A DNA stretch of 64,000 nt from Onishia niordana (GCF_004798965.1 NZ_SDSD01000007.1:1-64000); one strand, 5' to 3'. Counted from the stretch's first letter, positions 8,440 through 18,246 are shown. Made by a program: numbers and translations. The notes: generated from the letters alone by a model not told the origin.

Positions 8440-8865
8440 CTAGATCAGCCGCTGGCTGGTCCGGTCTGCCCAGGCGTCGGGCAGTGCCTGGGCCAGCGCC
8501 TCGCGCAGGTGCTCGGGCAGTGCGGCCTGTGCGTCTTCAAAGCGCTCGAAGTCACGGTTGCGTAACCAGCAGTAGGCCCAGGCACAGGCTTCTGTTTCAT
8601 CTCGGGGTGCCGGTTTGGTTGGCATCTGCATGAGCAGAAAGCTCGCTGCGCGGGCGGCCCATAAGGGTGGCTGGACGTCACCGCTCCAGGCCTCGAGAGT
8701 GGCGCCACTCGGCGTGTCTTTCGGTTCACCGAGCTTGGCGACGCGGGCGGTGTCGGCGAGGATCATGGCCAGGCGCTCCGTGCTGGACTGACCGATCAGC
8801 AGCCAGTGTTCCACTAGGCGTGATGTGCCACGCATGGCCTTGGCATAGAAGAGGGTTTCGGGCAT
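8440..8865 (-). CDS. Protein of unknown function divergent from the C-S lyase gene
   Basis: The protein has 141 residues, is probably cytoplasmic, and is rich in Ala, Leu and Trp with predicted helices throughout; no known motif. A longer frame is open to 8928, but that would run into the divergent gene's ribosome site; the ATG at 8865 is chosen. Only 43 bases separate it from the divergent gene, so the two promoters must overlap each other's 5' ends. I do not recognise it. Confidence 0.6.
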   Translation of the reverse strand: MPETLFYAKAMRGTSRLVEHWLLIGQSSTERLAMILADTARVAKLGEPKDTPSGATLEAWSGDVQPPLWAARAASFLLMQMPTKPAPRDETEACAWAYCWLRNRDFERFEDAQAALPEHLREALAQALPDAWADRTSQRLI

Positions 8866-8908
8866 GTTCAATGAATTCCCAAGGATGATGAACGAGACAG
8901 GAGGCCGC

Positions 8909-10066
8909 ATGCAGTTCGATTTTGCCACGCCGGTGGCCCGGCGACATCCCGACTGGCCGTCACAGAAGTGGCAGCGCTATGACGCAGACGTGGCGCCGCT
9001 GTGGGTCGCCGACATGGATTTTCGCTCGCCGCCGGCAGTGATCGATGCGCTCGAGGCGCGAGTGGCCCACGGCGTCTTCGGCTACGGCGTCGTGCCGGAC
9101 AGTCTGCGCGAGGCGCTGTGCGACTGGAGTCGTGAGCATTACGCCTGGCCCATCAAGCCCGAGTGGCAGCACTGGTTGCCGGGTGTGGTACCTGCATTGC
9201 ACCTGGCGAGCCTTGCCTTCACCGCACCGGGCGACGGTATTCTGACGGTGACGCCGATCTACCCGCCGTTTCTCAAGGTGGCCGAGCGCACCGGACGGGT
9301 AGCGCAGTTTGCCGCACTTGCCGAACCCGAGGCCTCAGGTGAGCCATGGCAGCTCGACCTGGCAGCATTGGAGGCCGCTATTACTCCCGAGACGCGCCTG
9401 CTCCTGTGGTGCCAGCCGCATAACCCTACTGGGCGGGTCTGGCGCCACACGGAGCTCGAGGGCCTCGCCGAGCTGGTCGAACGCCATGATCTGCTGGTGG
9501 TATCCGATGAGCTGCACTGCGATCTTTTGCTGGATGAAGGCGCCAGCCACCGGCCGTTGGCGGCAAGCTTTCCGATGTTGGCCAGCCGTATCATCACGCT
9601 ATGGGCGCCTTCCAAGACCTTCAACCTGGCGGGGCTGACCGCGGCCTGTGCGGTAATCCCGGATGCCAATCTGCGCCGGCAGTTTATTGCTGCAGGGCGC
9701 GGGCTGCTGCCGGATGTCAACGTGATGGGCCTGGTCGCGGCCGAAGCCGCCTACCGTCACGGCGAACCCTGGCGCCAGGCACTGCTCGAGACATTGCGCG
9801 GGCATCGGATTCGCTTGGCCGAAGCCGTGGCCGGCTGGCCGGGAGTGGCGATGAGTGCACCACAATCCACCTATCTCGCCTGGCTCGACCTGCGTCATGC
9901 AGGACTTGGTGAATCACCCCAGCGGGTACTGCTGGATGAGGCGCGGGTGGCGCTGTCCGACGGTGCCGATTTTGGCTGGCCGGGCTTTGTGCGACTCAAT
10001 TTCGGGACCACCCGCTCTCAACTGGCCGAGGCGCTGCAGCGTCTCGACCAGGTGCTGGCTCAGTAG
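8909..10066 (+). CDS. MalY/PatB-type PLP-dependent cystathionine beta-lyase
   Basis: The protein has 385 residues of the fold-type I aminotransferase family. The N-terminal WVADMDF, the HNPTGRVW motif (171-178), Asp200 in SDELHCDL and Lys236 (PSKTFNLAG), which forms the Schiff base with pyridoxal phosphate, identify the MalY/PatB subgroup of C-S lyases. It should cleave cystathionine or cysteine conjugates to pyruvate, ammonia and a thiol. The ATG at 8909 has a strong GGAGG 7 bases upstream. Its last 7 bases overlap the convergent cnoX stop. Confidence 0.9.
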   Translation: MQFDFATPVARRHPDWPSQKWQRYDADVAPLWVADMDFRSPPAVIDALEARVAHGVFGYGVVPDSLREALCDWSREHYAWPIKPEWQHWLPGVVPALHLASLAFTAPGDGILTVTPIYPPFLKVAERTGRVAQFAALAEPEASGEPWQLDLAALEAAITPETRLLLWCQPHNPTGRVWRHTELEGLAELVERHDLLVVSDELHCDLLLDEGASHRPLAASFPMLASRIITLWAPSKTFNLAGLTAACAVIPDANLRRQFIAAGRGLLPDVNVMGLVAAEAAYRHGEPWRQALLETLRGHRIRLAEAVAGWPGVAMSAPQSTYLAWLDLRHAGLGESPQRVLLDEARVALSDGADFGWPGFVRLNFGTTRSQLAEALQRLDQVLAQ

Positions 10067-10986
10067 AGTAGAGTGAATAGCTTGCGACGGTAGGTGACCG
10101 TTAGCGGGTGGTCGGCGCCGAGGGCGTCGAAGACCCGCAGCAAGGTGTGCTTGGCGGCATCGTCGCCGTAGGCGCGGTCGCGCTTCACCACCGTCAGCAG
10201 GCCCTCGAGCCCGGCTTCGTAGTCGCCATCAGCGACCCGGCGCAGGGAGCGCAGGAACTGTGCCTCGCTGTCATCGCGATCACCCAGTGCTGCGAGTGTC
10301 TCGGCGGCCGGGGCCTTTTGGGCAAACTCGAGCCGTGCCCGTACGCCGCGGGCACGAGGTGCGTCGCGGTGCTCAGGGGGCAGGTTGTCGAGGATTGTCC
10401 TGGCATCTTCGGGGTGGCCCTCGGCCAGCACGGCACTTGCCAGGTCGACCTGGTAGTCGTAATGGCCTGGATTGTCCTGCACCAGTTGTTGGTAGATCGA
10501 TCGTGCGGTCGACGGGTCACCGGCTGCAAGCGCCGCTTGAGCCTGTTCCTCGGGTGAGGCTTCCGAGGCGGCCGTGGCCGTGATGTGCTTGCCGAGCCAT
10601 TCGCGGATCTGGCTTTCCGGCAGTTCGCCCTGGAACTCATCGTAGAGCTGGCCCTGCATGATCAGCTTGACGTCGGGCACTGATTGGATGCCCAGCTGTG
10701 CGGCGATCTGTCGATGCTCGTTAACGTCGAGTTTGGCCAGCACGAAGGCACCGTTGTACTCACGTGCCAGCTTCTCGAGCACCGGCATCAGGTTCTGGCA
10801 GGCCTCGTTCCCGGGCACCCAGCAGTCAAGCACCACCGGCGTATTCACAGAGCCTTCCAGCACCACCTGCTGGAAGTTGCTCATGTCGAGGTCGACGATG
10901 TAGGCGGCGGAATCGGCATCGGCCGCGTTACCGGCGCCTGTGTCTGGGGTCAGTGGCTCGCCACTACGCGGGTCGACGATCGGCAT
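10060..10986 (-). CDS. cnoX: Thioredoxin-TPR chaperone CnoX (YbbN)
   Basis: The protein has 308 residues (E. coli YbbN 284). The thioredoxin domain (about 28-135) carries WVPGNEAC where thioredoxin has WCGPC: the first Cys is Asn60 and only Cys63 remains, as in E. coli YbbN, where only the second Cys is kept. Four TPR-like repeats follow (about 150-308). CnoX binds unfolded proteins under oxidative or chlorine stress and hands them to GroEL or DnaK. Monocistronic. Confidence 0.9.
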   Translation of the reverse strand: MPIVDPRSGEPLTPDTGAGNAADADSAAYIVDLDMSNFQQVVLEGSVNTPVVLDCWVPGNEACQNLMPVLEKLAREYNGAFVLAKLDVNEHRQIAAQLGIQSVPDVKLIMQGQLYDEFQGELPESQIREWLGKHITATAASEASPEEQAQAALAAGDPSTARSIYQQLVQDNPGHYDYQVDLASAVLAEGHPEDARTILDNLPPEHRDAPRARGVRARLEFAQKAPAAETLAALGDRDDSEAQFLRSLRRVADGDYEAGLEGLLTVVKRDRAYGDDAAKHTLLRVFDALGADHPLTVTYRRKLFTLLY

Positions 10987-11119
10987 GCGGGCTACCTTGT
11001 GTGTTGGGGAATTTACCCGTTAGATGCGGGTGGTGGTGGCTGGATTCAAGGTGTCCGCGGCTGAAGGCGTGCGGCATGGCACATTAGCGGGATAGCAGGT
11101 GAGCGTCTGGAGGGCGAGG

Positions 11120-11890
11120 ATGGGCTCGATAATGAAAGGGTTGCTGGGCGCGTCGGCTGCGGTGGCTCTGCTGCTGGCTGGTCCGGTCTGGATGCTGGCC
11201 GGCGATGGAGTCGATCTCGATACCCATTGGTCGGATGCTGATCGACGGCCCACTGGCCTGGCACCGCCGCCCAGCGTAACGCCTGAAGCGGTTGTTCAGG
11301 TCTACGCGGCGAGGGCCTATGACTGGCGAGGCGCCTTTGCCGAACATACGTGGATCGCCACCAAGGCCGCCGGCGCCGAGCGTTATCGGCGTCATCAAGT
11401 GCTGAGCTGGCGTCGGCCCGCCGTGGTCAGTCAGTGGGGGCCGCCGGATCGCGCCTGGTACGGCAATCCTCCTCACCTGCTGGCCGACTATCGCGGCGCC
11501 GTCGCCGCAGAGCTGATTCCTCGTATTGAAGCCGCCGTTGCGCGCTACCCACACCCCGATCGCTATCGCGCCTGGCCGGGCCCCAATAGCAATACCTTTA
11601 TCGCCTGGATCATTCGCCAAGTGCCCGGACTCGACGTGGCATTACCGGCCAATGCGCTAGGCAAGGATTATCTGCTCGAGGGGATGCTGGCCGATGCGCC
11701 CAGCGGTAGCGGCTATCAATTGGCGCTAGGGGGGCTGGTAGGGGTGCTGTTGGCTCGGGAGGAAGGACTGGAAATCAATGTTCTGGGACTCACGCTCGGT
11801 ATTGATCTTTCTCCGCTCGCGCTCAAGCTTCCCGGTATCGGACGCCTGGGCCCCGCGGAGCCGGTACAAGGCAACCGCAACCCCGGCTAG
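11120..11890 (+). CDS. DUF3750 family protein
   Basis: The protein has 256 residues. An N-terminal hydrophobic segment (about 6-26) acts as a signal or anchor. The block VYAARAYDWRGAFAEHTWIATK followed by GPNSNTFIAWI (conserved Asn/Ser/Phe) is typical of DUF3750, whose function is unknown. A GTG at 11099 is in frame, but the ATG at 11120 has GGAGG in front. The stop codon directly abuts the tRNA-derived repeat array, so the 3' end of its mRNA runs into repeat sequence and the first hairpin of that array. Confidence 0.8.
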   Translation: MGSIMKGLLGASAAVALLLAGPVWMLAGDGVDLDTHWSDADRRPTGLAPPPSVTPEAVVQVYAARAYDWRGAFAEHTWIATKAAGAERYRRHQVLSWRRPAVVSQWGPPDRAWYGNPPHLLADYRGAVAAELIPRIEAAVARYPHPDRYRAWPGPNSNTFIAWIIRQVPGLDVALPANALGKDYLLEGMLADAPSGSGYQLALGGLVGVLLAREEGLEINVLGLTLGIDLSPLALKLPGIGRLGPAEPVQGNRNPG

Positions 11891-11964
11891 GACCGCCGAC
11901 GTTGAAGCCTGAGTGAACCGGTGACCGTTGGGTATCGTCCGGGGCCTGTCGTGGTAGCAGACAC

Positions 11965-11997
11965 AAAAAAACCGACACTCGAGTGAGTATCGGCTTT
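11965..11997 (-). terminator. Terminator in repeat unit 1
   Basis: Minus-strand 10-bp stem GCCGATACTC/GAGTGTCGG(T) with loop ACTC, followed by seven T residues. On the plus strand the same hairpin ends in TTTCTCT and may also stop the DUF3750 transcript. Confidence 0.85.
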
Positions 11998-12090
11998 CTC
12001 TGTATTGGGTAGCGGGGACCGCCGACGTTGAAACAAAGGCGAACCGATGACCGCTGGGTATCGTCCGGGGCCTGTCGTGGTAGCAGACAC

Positions 12091-12123
12091 AAAAAAGCCG
12101 ACACTCGAGTGAGTATCGGCTTT
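12091..12123 (-). terminator. Terminator in repeat unit 2
   Basis: Same stem as in the neighbouring units, GCCGATACTC/GAGTGTCGGC with loop ACTC and six T residues. Confidence 0.85.
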
Positions 12124-12216
12124 CTCTATATTGGGTAGCGGGGACCGCCGACGTTGAAGCCAGAGTGAACCGATGGCCGCTGGGTATCGTCTGGGGTCTG
12201 TTGGGGTACTAGACAC

Positions 12217-12249
12217 AAAAAAGCCGACACTCGAGTGAGTATCGGCTTT
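12217..12249 (-). terminator. Terminator in repeat unit 3
   Basis: Same stem, loop ACTC, six T residues on the minus strand. Confidence 0.85.
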
Positions 12250-12342
12250 CTCTGTATTGGGTAGCGGGGACCGCCGACGTTGAAATCAGAGTGAACCGAT
12301 GGCCGCTGGGTATCGACTGGGGTCTGTTGAGGTACTAGACAC

Positions 12343-12375
12343 AAAAAAGCCGACACTCGAATGAGTATCGGCTTT
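12343..12375 (-). terminator. Terminator directly after the initiator tRNA gene (repeat unit 4)
   Basis: Stem GCCGATACTC/GAGTGTCGGC with loop ATTC and six T residues begins about 12 bases after the CCA end. It is the ancestral or proximal copy of the terminator repeated in the array. Confidence 0.9.
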
Positions 12376-12384
12376 CTCTATATT

Positions 12385-12461
<77 letters not shown>

Positions 12462-12475
12462 TCAACGTGAGACGT

Positions 12476-12503
12476 ATAATACAGGTTATTTGCGCATGGT
12501 CAA
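12476..12503 (-). promoter_or_regulatory. Promoter of the initiator tRNA gene
   Basis: On the minus strand TTGACC (-35), 16 bases and TATTAT (-10) end about 14 bases before the tRNA 5' end. Hexamers and spacing fit the housekeeping sigma factor. Confidence 0.75.
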
Positions 12504-12651
12504 GAGTTGAATCGAAGACAACAGAATGTGGGTCGTATGAATTGAAAGTGACATAAGGGATTGCGATGCTCGAGGGTATCGGCGCGGGAATGGTCCATAC
12601 TGACCGGGGAACGTCGTAGCACCCACTGTCATTCATAGGGAGATATATTAT

Positions 12652-13398
12652 ATGGCTAATGAAGCACCCGTCGCATGGGTTACCGGGGGAACTGGCGGCA
12701 TCGGTTCAGCGATCTGCCGCGCCCTGGCCAAGGAGGGCTATCAGGTCGTCGCCGGCTATCATAATCCGGAAAAGGCCAAGGACTGGCTTGCCTCTCAACA
12801 GGCTGAGGGCTTCGATAACATCGCGTTATCCGGCATCGACCTGACCGATTATGACGACTGCGTTGCGGGCGTGAAGGAAATCCGCAATCAGTTCGGTCCG
12901 ATCAGTGTGCTGGTTAACTGTGCCGGTATCACCCGGGACGGCACCATGAAGAAGATGACGCCCGATCAATGGCATGAGGTCATCGATACCAACCTCAACA
13001 GTGTCTTCAACACCTGTCGTGGCGTCATCGAGGATATGCTCGAACAAGGCTATGGCCGCATCGTGAATATCTCCTCGATCAATGGGCGCAAGGGCCAGTT
13101 CGGCCAGGCTAACTACGCAGCTGCCAAGGCCGGCATGCATGGCCTGACCATGTCTCTGGCACAGGAAACGGCGACCAAGGGCATCACCGTCAATACGCTG
13201 TCACCGGGCTATATCGCCACCGACATGATCATGAAAATTCCGGAAAAAGTGCGCGAGACAATTCGTGAAGGCATTCCGGTCAAGCGTTACGGGACCCCGG
13301 AAGAAATCGCACGGGCAGTCGTCTTCCTGGCCGACAAGGAGTCCGGCTTCATTACCGGCGCCAACCTCGATATCAACGGTGGCCAGTTCATGGGCTGA
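12652..13398 (+). CDS. phaB: NADPH-dependent acetoacetyl-CoA reductase PhaB
   Basis: The protein has 248 residues of the short-chain dehydrogenase family. Seen: TGGTGGIG cofactor loop (11-18), NCAG (89-92), and the catalytic Ser142, Tyr155 and Lys159 (NYAAAKAG). The QGYGRIVNISSINGRKGQFG region matches PhaB rather than FabG. It reduces acetoacetyl-CoA to (R)-3-hydroxybutyryl-CoA for polyhydroxybutyrate. No phaA or phaC lies beside it; it is monocistronic with GGGAG 9 bases before the ATG. Confidence 0.92.
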   Translation: MANEAPVAWVTGGTGGIGSAICRALAKEGYQVVAGYHNPEKAKDWLASQQAEGFDNIALSGIDLTDYDDCVAGVKEIRNQFGPISVLVNCAGITRDGTMKKMTPDQWHEVIDTNLNSVFNTCRGVIEDMLEQGYGRIVNISSINGRKGQFGQANYAAAKAGMHGLTMSLAQETATKGITVNTLSPGYIATDMIMKIPEKVRETIREGIPVKRYGTPEEIARAVVFLADKESGFITGANLDINGGQFMG

Positions 13399-13470
13399 GG
13401 CTCCTCCATGTTGGAAGGAAGGACGCAGGTTGTTAGTGAACGATTAAACGTGAGCTAAGATGCACGCCTA

Positions 13471-13506
13471 AAAAAGCCCCAAGGCTTAGCCTCGGGGCTT
13501 TTTGTT
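13471..13506. terminator. Bidirectional terminator after phaB
   Basis: AAAAGCCCC and GGGGCTTTTT form a stem around a CAAGGCTTAGCCTC-type loop, with A-run and T-run on either side. It serves phaB and the DUF349 gene. Confidence 0.9.
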
Positions 13507-13581
13507 TGGCTTTTGCCATCAGGTGGCTCACTGGCGGCGTCACTGGGCCATGATGTTGTCGGCGTTGCTTTTCGGCCTCCG

Positions 13582-16362
13582 TCAGGGCGGTGGCAGAGGC
13601 AGCATTTTGTGCAGCAGCGCATCAAGCTCTGGTGCTTCACGTTCCCAGTGGTCCACCGGCATGGGGCCGGTGGCCAGCAACGACCATAAAACGCTGTGAA
13701 GCTCTTCGGCACGAGTCGGCTCATGACCCAGGCTTTCGTTGAGGCGCTCAACCTGAATGGCCAGGCGCAGCGGCTCGTCCTGATGGGCGAGGCTGCTGCC
13801 GGCCAATAGTGCCAGGTGAACCCGCAGGCGCGTCAGGGTGTCCCTGACCGTTTCAGGGGGAGGCGGATCACGACGAGCCGCATTGCGAGCCTGGTGGGCC
13901 TTGAGCATGTCGCCACTGAGCTCCTCCGTGGCAGGCACCTCCTCGGCGGGCAGGCCATCCAGCGCCCGGTGATCCGCATCGAGATGGGCGGTGAGTAACG
14001 CCTGCAAGGACTGCCAGGCAACCACCTCTTCGTTGACTGCCAGTCGGGCCAGCCGCTCGCGACGAGCGCGCACGATGCCGGTCCAGCGTTTGGTCATGCC
14101 TTCGGTGCGCCGTCCGGGGGGCAATGGCTTGAGCGCGTCGACTTCGGCGATGGCATCATCGAGGATCGGCTCTTCATCGCTTGAAGAGGGTTGCCAGGTA
14201 TCGATGCGGTCGATGGCGGCCTGCATGGTCTCCAGACGTTTCTTTGCGCGGGCTGCTTGGTCATCGTACTCGGCCTCGCGACTGGCGAAGATCTCGTCGC
14301 AAAGGTTACGAAATTCTCGCCAAAGTGCCTGCTCTTCTCCTTTGGGTGCTCGTCCCAGCTCCCGCCAGCGACGCTGCAGGTGCTTGGCGTCTCGTGCACG
14401 CTGGGTGGCGGGTTGAGAGGAGTCGCTGAGTGTTCGGGCCTCGGCGATCAGTTCGCGCTTGGCATCGGCGATCTGTTGAGCACGGCGATCAATCAGCGCC
14501 TGGAGATCATGGCAGAGCTTGGCGAAGCGCCGGCCAATGGTTTGCGACTGTTGGCGAGGCACTGGGGCGCAGCGACGCCATTGCTCGCGGGCTTTGTCAC
14601 GGATATCGCGCAAGGCATCCGGGTCGGCGTCGGGGTCGGGGCTCTCCAGCAGCGCCTCGAGCTGTTCACAGAGTGCTCGACGGGTCTCAAGGTTCTGGAC
14701 GCGTTGAGCCTGCTGCTGTTGCCGCCACGGCGCCAGTCGCTCGTGGATCTGCTCGGAGGCTTGGCGAAAGCGCTGGGAAAGCTCGCGAGTGGCGGCGGCA
14801 TCGCCCAGCGCCTTCCACTCTGAAAGCAATCGGCGGTGACGACGATCCATCACATCAGCGGACTGGGTGCCATCCTCGGCCAGCGTCTCGATGCTTTGAC
14901 ACAGCTGCTCACGTTTGGGGGCGGCGACGAAGCCACGCCAGTCACGCAGTTCGGCGAGCTGGGCGCCCAGGCGCTTGAGCTGGCCCTCAAATGCCTGACG
15001 CTCGTCTGCCGGACGCGTCTCGAGGTGTTGGCGTAGCTGCTGATGCAGGCGGCTGGCGGCCTTGAAGGCGCCGCGATTGAGCTGCTCCTCGAGCGTGGCG
15101 AGGTTGCGCTTGATTTCATCTCGATTGGTTGATGCCGCCGCCTCACGGGCTTGGCCGAGCTTGGCACGCGCGCGTTCGACGGCGGCGGCGGGTGGCAGCT
15201 CAGCCGGCCAGTCGATGGTCTCGAGCAGTGCGACCAGGCCGTCGTGATCATGATCGCTCAGTGCACGCTCAAGGGAGTCGGCATGCTGCTCGAGGCGCGC
15301 CCAGGCGGCGTCGAGGTGATGATAGTCGGCAAGGGCCCGGTCGTGGCGTTCGCGTAGCGAGTCTTGAGGCGGGTGGCGGTCGGAAAGTTCTTCCCAGCGT
15401 TGGTCGAGGAGATGTTTCTGGGCACGCAGGCTGGCCATGTCTTGCCCTGTAAGCCGGCCGTGTTGGCGGAGCCCTTCGAGGCTTTCCTCCAATGCTTCGA
15501 TCAGGCCAAGGCGCATTTCGTCGTCGCTCTCGCGCTGCTGATGCGCACTTTCGGCGGCCTGCAGATGGGCCTCATGGTCGCTGATGACTTTGCGGCACGC
15601 CAGGATGGCATCCTGATAGCGACGTTCCTGCTCGGCGTTGGGCAGGTCCTTCAGCGATTCCCACTCACGCTTCAGGTGGCGATATCGACTCGCGTACTGC
15701 GGCTCCCAGGCGTGAGTGACATGCGCCTCCAGGGCACTGAGCACTCGCTCACGCTTCTCGTGGCTCGCGACAGCCTGAGCCGCATCGGCGCGCCGCCGGT
15801 TGAGGGCCTCCCGAGCCAGCCGATGGATCTGCTTGTCTCGCCGGGCGCGGCGGGACAGCTCGCGCAGCCCGTCTTCGCTCTTGATGCGTTCTGCTGCCGC
15901 ACGGCGCACGGCGGCGATGCCATTCTCGCAGGCTTGAAGGATCAGCGTTTCTTCATCGACTATACGAGCAAGGGCCGTCAATCGCAGATGTTGGTTATCG
16001 CCTTGTAAGGCAATCTCATTCAACAGATGATGCGTATCGAGACGCTCGACCAACGCCAAGCGGCGATCAAGGCTCACTCCGGGGGCTCGGCCGACCAGCA
16101 AGTCGACCAGCCGCGTCGTCAACTCCGGGGAAGCGTCGTCATCCAACATGGCCAGCAGTGTCTCGGGATCGCCAAGTCTCGCCAATGCCGCCTCACGTAC
16201 CTCGGCATCCGGGTCCTTGGCCAGCGTCTCAAGCTGGCGGTGATCGTCGGGACGCTCGGCATCAAGCCGCTCGACGGCATCACGACGTTTCAAGGCATCG
16301 GGGTGCTGCCAGCGAGGCGACAGCAGACGACGGATCCATGCTGTGGGTGTCTTTCCTGACAT
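13582..16362 (-). CDS. Large DUF349 repeat protein
   Basis: The protein has 926 residues. The N-terminal part (about 20-200) is HEAT-like with alternating helices (DAVERLDAERPDDHRQ, AALARLGDPETLLAML). The remainder is highly helical, with several DUF349 units of about 75 residues recognisable by W-R/K-x-L-G and F-R-x-x-C blocks (LQRRWRELGRAPKGEEQALW, LWREFRNLCDEIF). The family occurs in many gammaproteobacteria and its function is unknown; a link to RNA or stress has only been suggested. The start at 16362 (MSGKTPTAW) is the first ATG with AGGA upstream. It is divergent from minC. Confidence 0.88.
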   Translation of the reverse strand: MSGKTPTAWIRRLLSPRWQHPDALKRRDAVERLDAERPDDHRQLETLAKDPDAEVREAALARLGDPETLLAMLDDDASPELTTRLVDLLVGRAPGVSLDRRLALVERLDTHHLLNEIALQGDNQHLRLTALARIVDEETLILQACENGIAAVRRAAAERIKSEDGLRELSRRARRDKQIHRLAREALNRRRADAAQAVASHEKRERVLSALEAHVTHAWEPQYASRYRHLKREWESLKDLPNAEQERRYQDAILACRKVISDHEAHLQAAESAHQQRESDDEMRLGLIEALEESLEGLRQHGRLTGQDMASLRAQKHLLDQRWEELSDRHPPQDSLRERHDRALADYHHLDAAWARLEQHADSLERALSDHDHDGLVALLETIDWPAELPPAAAVERARAKLGQAREAAASTNRDEIKRNLATLEEQLNRGAFKAASRLHQQLRQHLETRPADERQAFEGQLKRLGAQLAELRDWRGFVAAPKREQLCQSIETLAEDGTQSADVMDRRHRRLLSEWKALGDAAATRELSQRFRQASEQIHERLAPWRQQQQAQRVQNLETRRALCEQLEALLESPDPDADPDALRDIRDKAREQWRRCAPVPRQQSQTIGRRFAKLCHDLQALIDRRAQQIADAKRELIAEARTLSDSSQPATQRARDAKHLQRRWRELGRAPKGEEQALWREFRNLCDEIFASREAEYDDQAARAKKRLETMQAAIDRIDTWQPSSSDEEPILDDAIAEVDALKPLPPGRRTEGMTKRWTGIVRARRERLARLAVNEEVVAWQSLQALLTAHLDADHRALDGLPAEEVPATEELSGDMLKAHQARNAARRDPPPPETVRDTLTRLRVHLALLAGSSLAHQDEPLRLAIQVERLNESLGHEPTRAEELHSVLWSLLATGPMPVDHWEREAPELDALLHKMLPLPPP

Positions 16363-16640
16363 GATGATGTGGTGTTCCTGTATGGGCGGGGCCTGCACCG
16401 CACCATGGCGATGACTGTCCATCTAAGCATGTGACGAAGGGCCGGAAAAGTCCTGCCGCCATGGAGGATGGCGCTTCCCCGCTACGTGAAAGCGGTGCCG
16501 CCGGGGGCCAATTTGGTGATCGCAAGCAAAACCCGAACAAGACAATCACTGACAGCTTGGCCTCTTGGTCTTATGATCAGTTGCAGGGTTGCTATCCCTC
16601 GCTTAGCTTTAACCTTTATCACCCGCTGCGGAGTCCGGCA

Positions 16641-17381
16641 ATGAGTCTCAAGATGGACAGGGCCAGCATGGCATTTACCTTCAAGGGTGGCATGTTGCCC
16701 ATGACGGTCATGGAGTTGACCAGTGGCGATCCCGAGCGCATCCGGGACCAGCTGGCCGGCAAACTTAGCCAATCACCCGCCTTCTTCCAGCACACACCTG
16801 TCGTGCTGAGTGTGGAGAAGCTCGACGAGCCACATCTGTCGCTGGAGCGGATCTGTGCCGTTTGCCGCGCCAATAAGCTTTTGCCAGTAGCGGTACGCGG
16901 GGGGGCGGACCCGGTCAAGCAATCGGCCTGGGCGTTGGGGCTAGGTTGGTTCCCGCCACAGGAGCTGCGGACGCGATCGCTTGAGAGCGTCACGCCGCCG
17001 TCCGAGGAGCCGGTCGAACAGGACGATACCCCGGCGGCTGCCTTGGCCACGCCAACGGGGCGCATCTTTCGTGGTACCGTCCGTTCGGGCCAACAGGTCA
17101 GCGCCCAGGAAGGTGACCTGGTGGTGATAGGTGCGGTTAACGCCGGCGCTGAGGTACTGGCTGCTGGCAACATTCACGTTTATGGTGCCTTGCGAGGACG
17201 GGCCCTGGCCGGTATCCATGGCGATCATGAAGCCGCTATCTTTTGTCGTGAGCTGGACGCCGAACTGCTGTCGGTGGCCGGCAACTACAAGCGGTTGGAA
17301 GACATTGATCCGCGACTGCTGGGCAGTACCGTCCAGGTCAGCCTGAGCGAAGACCAGTTGGCGATCGCCGCGCTGACCTGA
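16641..17381 (+). CDS. minC: Septum site-determining protein MinC
   Basis: The protein has 246 residues (E. coli 231). The N-terminal domain (about 8-105) inhibits FtsZ assembly, a Pro/Glu/Thr-rich linker follows (about 115-140), and the C-terminal beta-helix domain (about 140-246: GRIFRGTVRSGQQV, GAVNAGAEVLAAGNIHVYG, RGRALAG) binds MinD. The frame is open further upstream, but similarity and a GGAG site support the ATG at 16641. First gene of minCDE. Confidence 0.96.
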   Translation: MSLKMDRASMAFTFKGGMLPMTVMELTSGDPERIRDQLAGKLSQSPAFFQHTPVVLSVEKLDEPHLSLERICAVCRANKLLPVAVRGGADPVKQSAWALGLGWFPPQELRTRSLESVTPPSEEPVEQDDTPAAALATPTGRIFRGTVRSGQQVSAQEGDLVVIGAVNAGAEVLAAGNIHVYGALRGRALAGIHGDHEAAIFCRELDAELLSVAGNYKRLEDIDPRLLGSTVQVSLSEDQLAIAALT

Positions 17382-17427
17382 ACGTCGGGCAGCGATCCGT
17401 TATCTCATTAGCAACAGGAAGCTTATC

Positions 17428-18246
17428 TTGGCCAAGATCATTGTAGTGACCTCCGGCAAGGGCGGGGTTGGCAAGACGACCAGTGCAGCGGCCATCGCCA
17501 CTGGGCTGGCGCTGCGTGGCAACAAGACCGTAGTGATCGATTTCGACGTTGGCCTGCGCAACCTCGATTTGATCATGGGCTGCGAGCGCCGCGTGGTCTA
17601 CGACCTGGTCAACGTCATCCAAGGGGATGCCGGGATCAATCAGGCGATGATCCGCGACAAGCGGGTCGAGAACCTGCACATCCTGCCGGCCTCACAGACC
17701 CGCGACAAGGACGCCTTGACCAGTGAAGGCGTCGAGAAGATTCTCGATGCCTTGGTCGAAGACTTCGACTACATCGTATGTGACTCACCTGCGGGCATCG
17801 AGCGTGGCGCCCAGTTGGCCATGTACTTCGCCGATGAGGCGGTAGTGGTGACCAACCCCGAGGTGTCCTCGGTGCGTGACTCAGACCGTATTCTCGGCCT
17901 GCTGTCATCGAAGACCCGTCGTGCTGAGCAGAATCGCGACCCGATCAAGGAACACCTGCTGATCACTCGCTACAATCCGTCCCGCGTTGATGGCGGCGAT
18001 ATGCTCAACCTCGATGATATCTGCGAGATTCTGGCCATTAACCTGATTGGCCTGATTCCCGAGTCGGAGGCAGTACTACGGGCGTCTAACCAGGGGATAC
18101 CGGTCACCCACGACCAGAAAAGTGATGCCGGACAGGCCTACACCGACACCGTTTCGCGGTTGCTCGGTGAGACCGTGCCGCTGCGTTTCCATGAGTATCA
18201 AAAGAAAGGGCTGCTGAGCCGCGTGTTCGGGGGAGGTCGTCGGTGA
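17428..18246 (+). CDS. minD: Septum site-determining ATPase MinD
   Basis: The protein has 272 residues (E. coli 270). It has the deviant Walker A KGGVGKTT (11-18) with the signature Lys, [12 protein letters not shown] switch I and DSPAGIE switch II. The basic amphipathic C-terminal helix ([11 protein letters not shown]) is the membrane-targeting sequence. The start codon is TTG with AGGA 8-9 bases upstream. It recruits MinC to the membrane and oscillates with MinE. Confidence 0.97.
   Translation: MAKIIVVTSGKGGVGKTTSAAAIATGLALRGNKTVVIDFDVGLRNLDLIMGCERRVVYDLVNVIQGDAGINQAMIRDKRVENLHILPASQTRDKDALTSEGVEKILDALVEDFDYIVCDSPAGIERGAQLAMYFADEAVVVTNPEVSSVRDSDRILGLLSSKTRRAEQNRDPIKEHLLITRYNPSRVDGGDMLNLDDICEILAINLIGLIPESEAVLRASNQGIPVTHDQKSDAGQAYTDTVSRLLGETVPLRFHEYQKKGLLSRVFGGGRR

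Noticed and set aside
11887-12216. Repetitive 109-codon minus-strand frame in the repeat array
   Set aside because: It exists only because the repeat length is a multiple of three; no ribosome site, and it spans tRNA remnants and terminators.
12475-12480. Plus-strand TATAAT as a phaB promoter
   Set aside because: The hexamer overlaps the tRNA promoter on the other strand, no -35 lies at the right distance on the plus strand, and phaB is 170 bases away.
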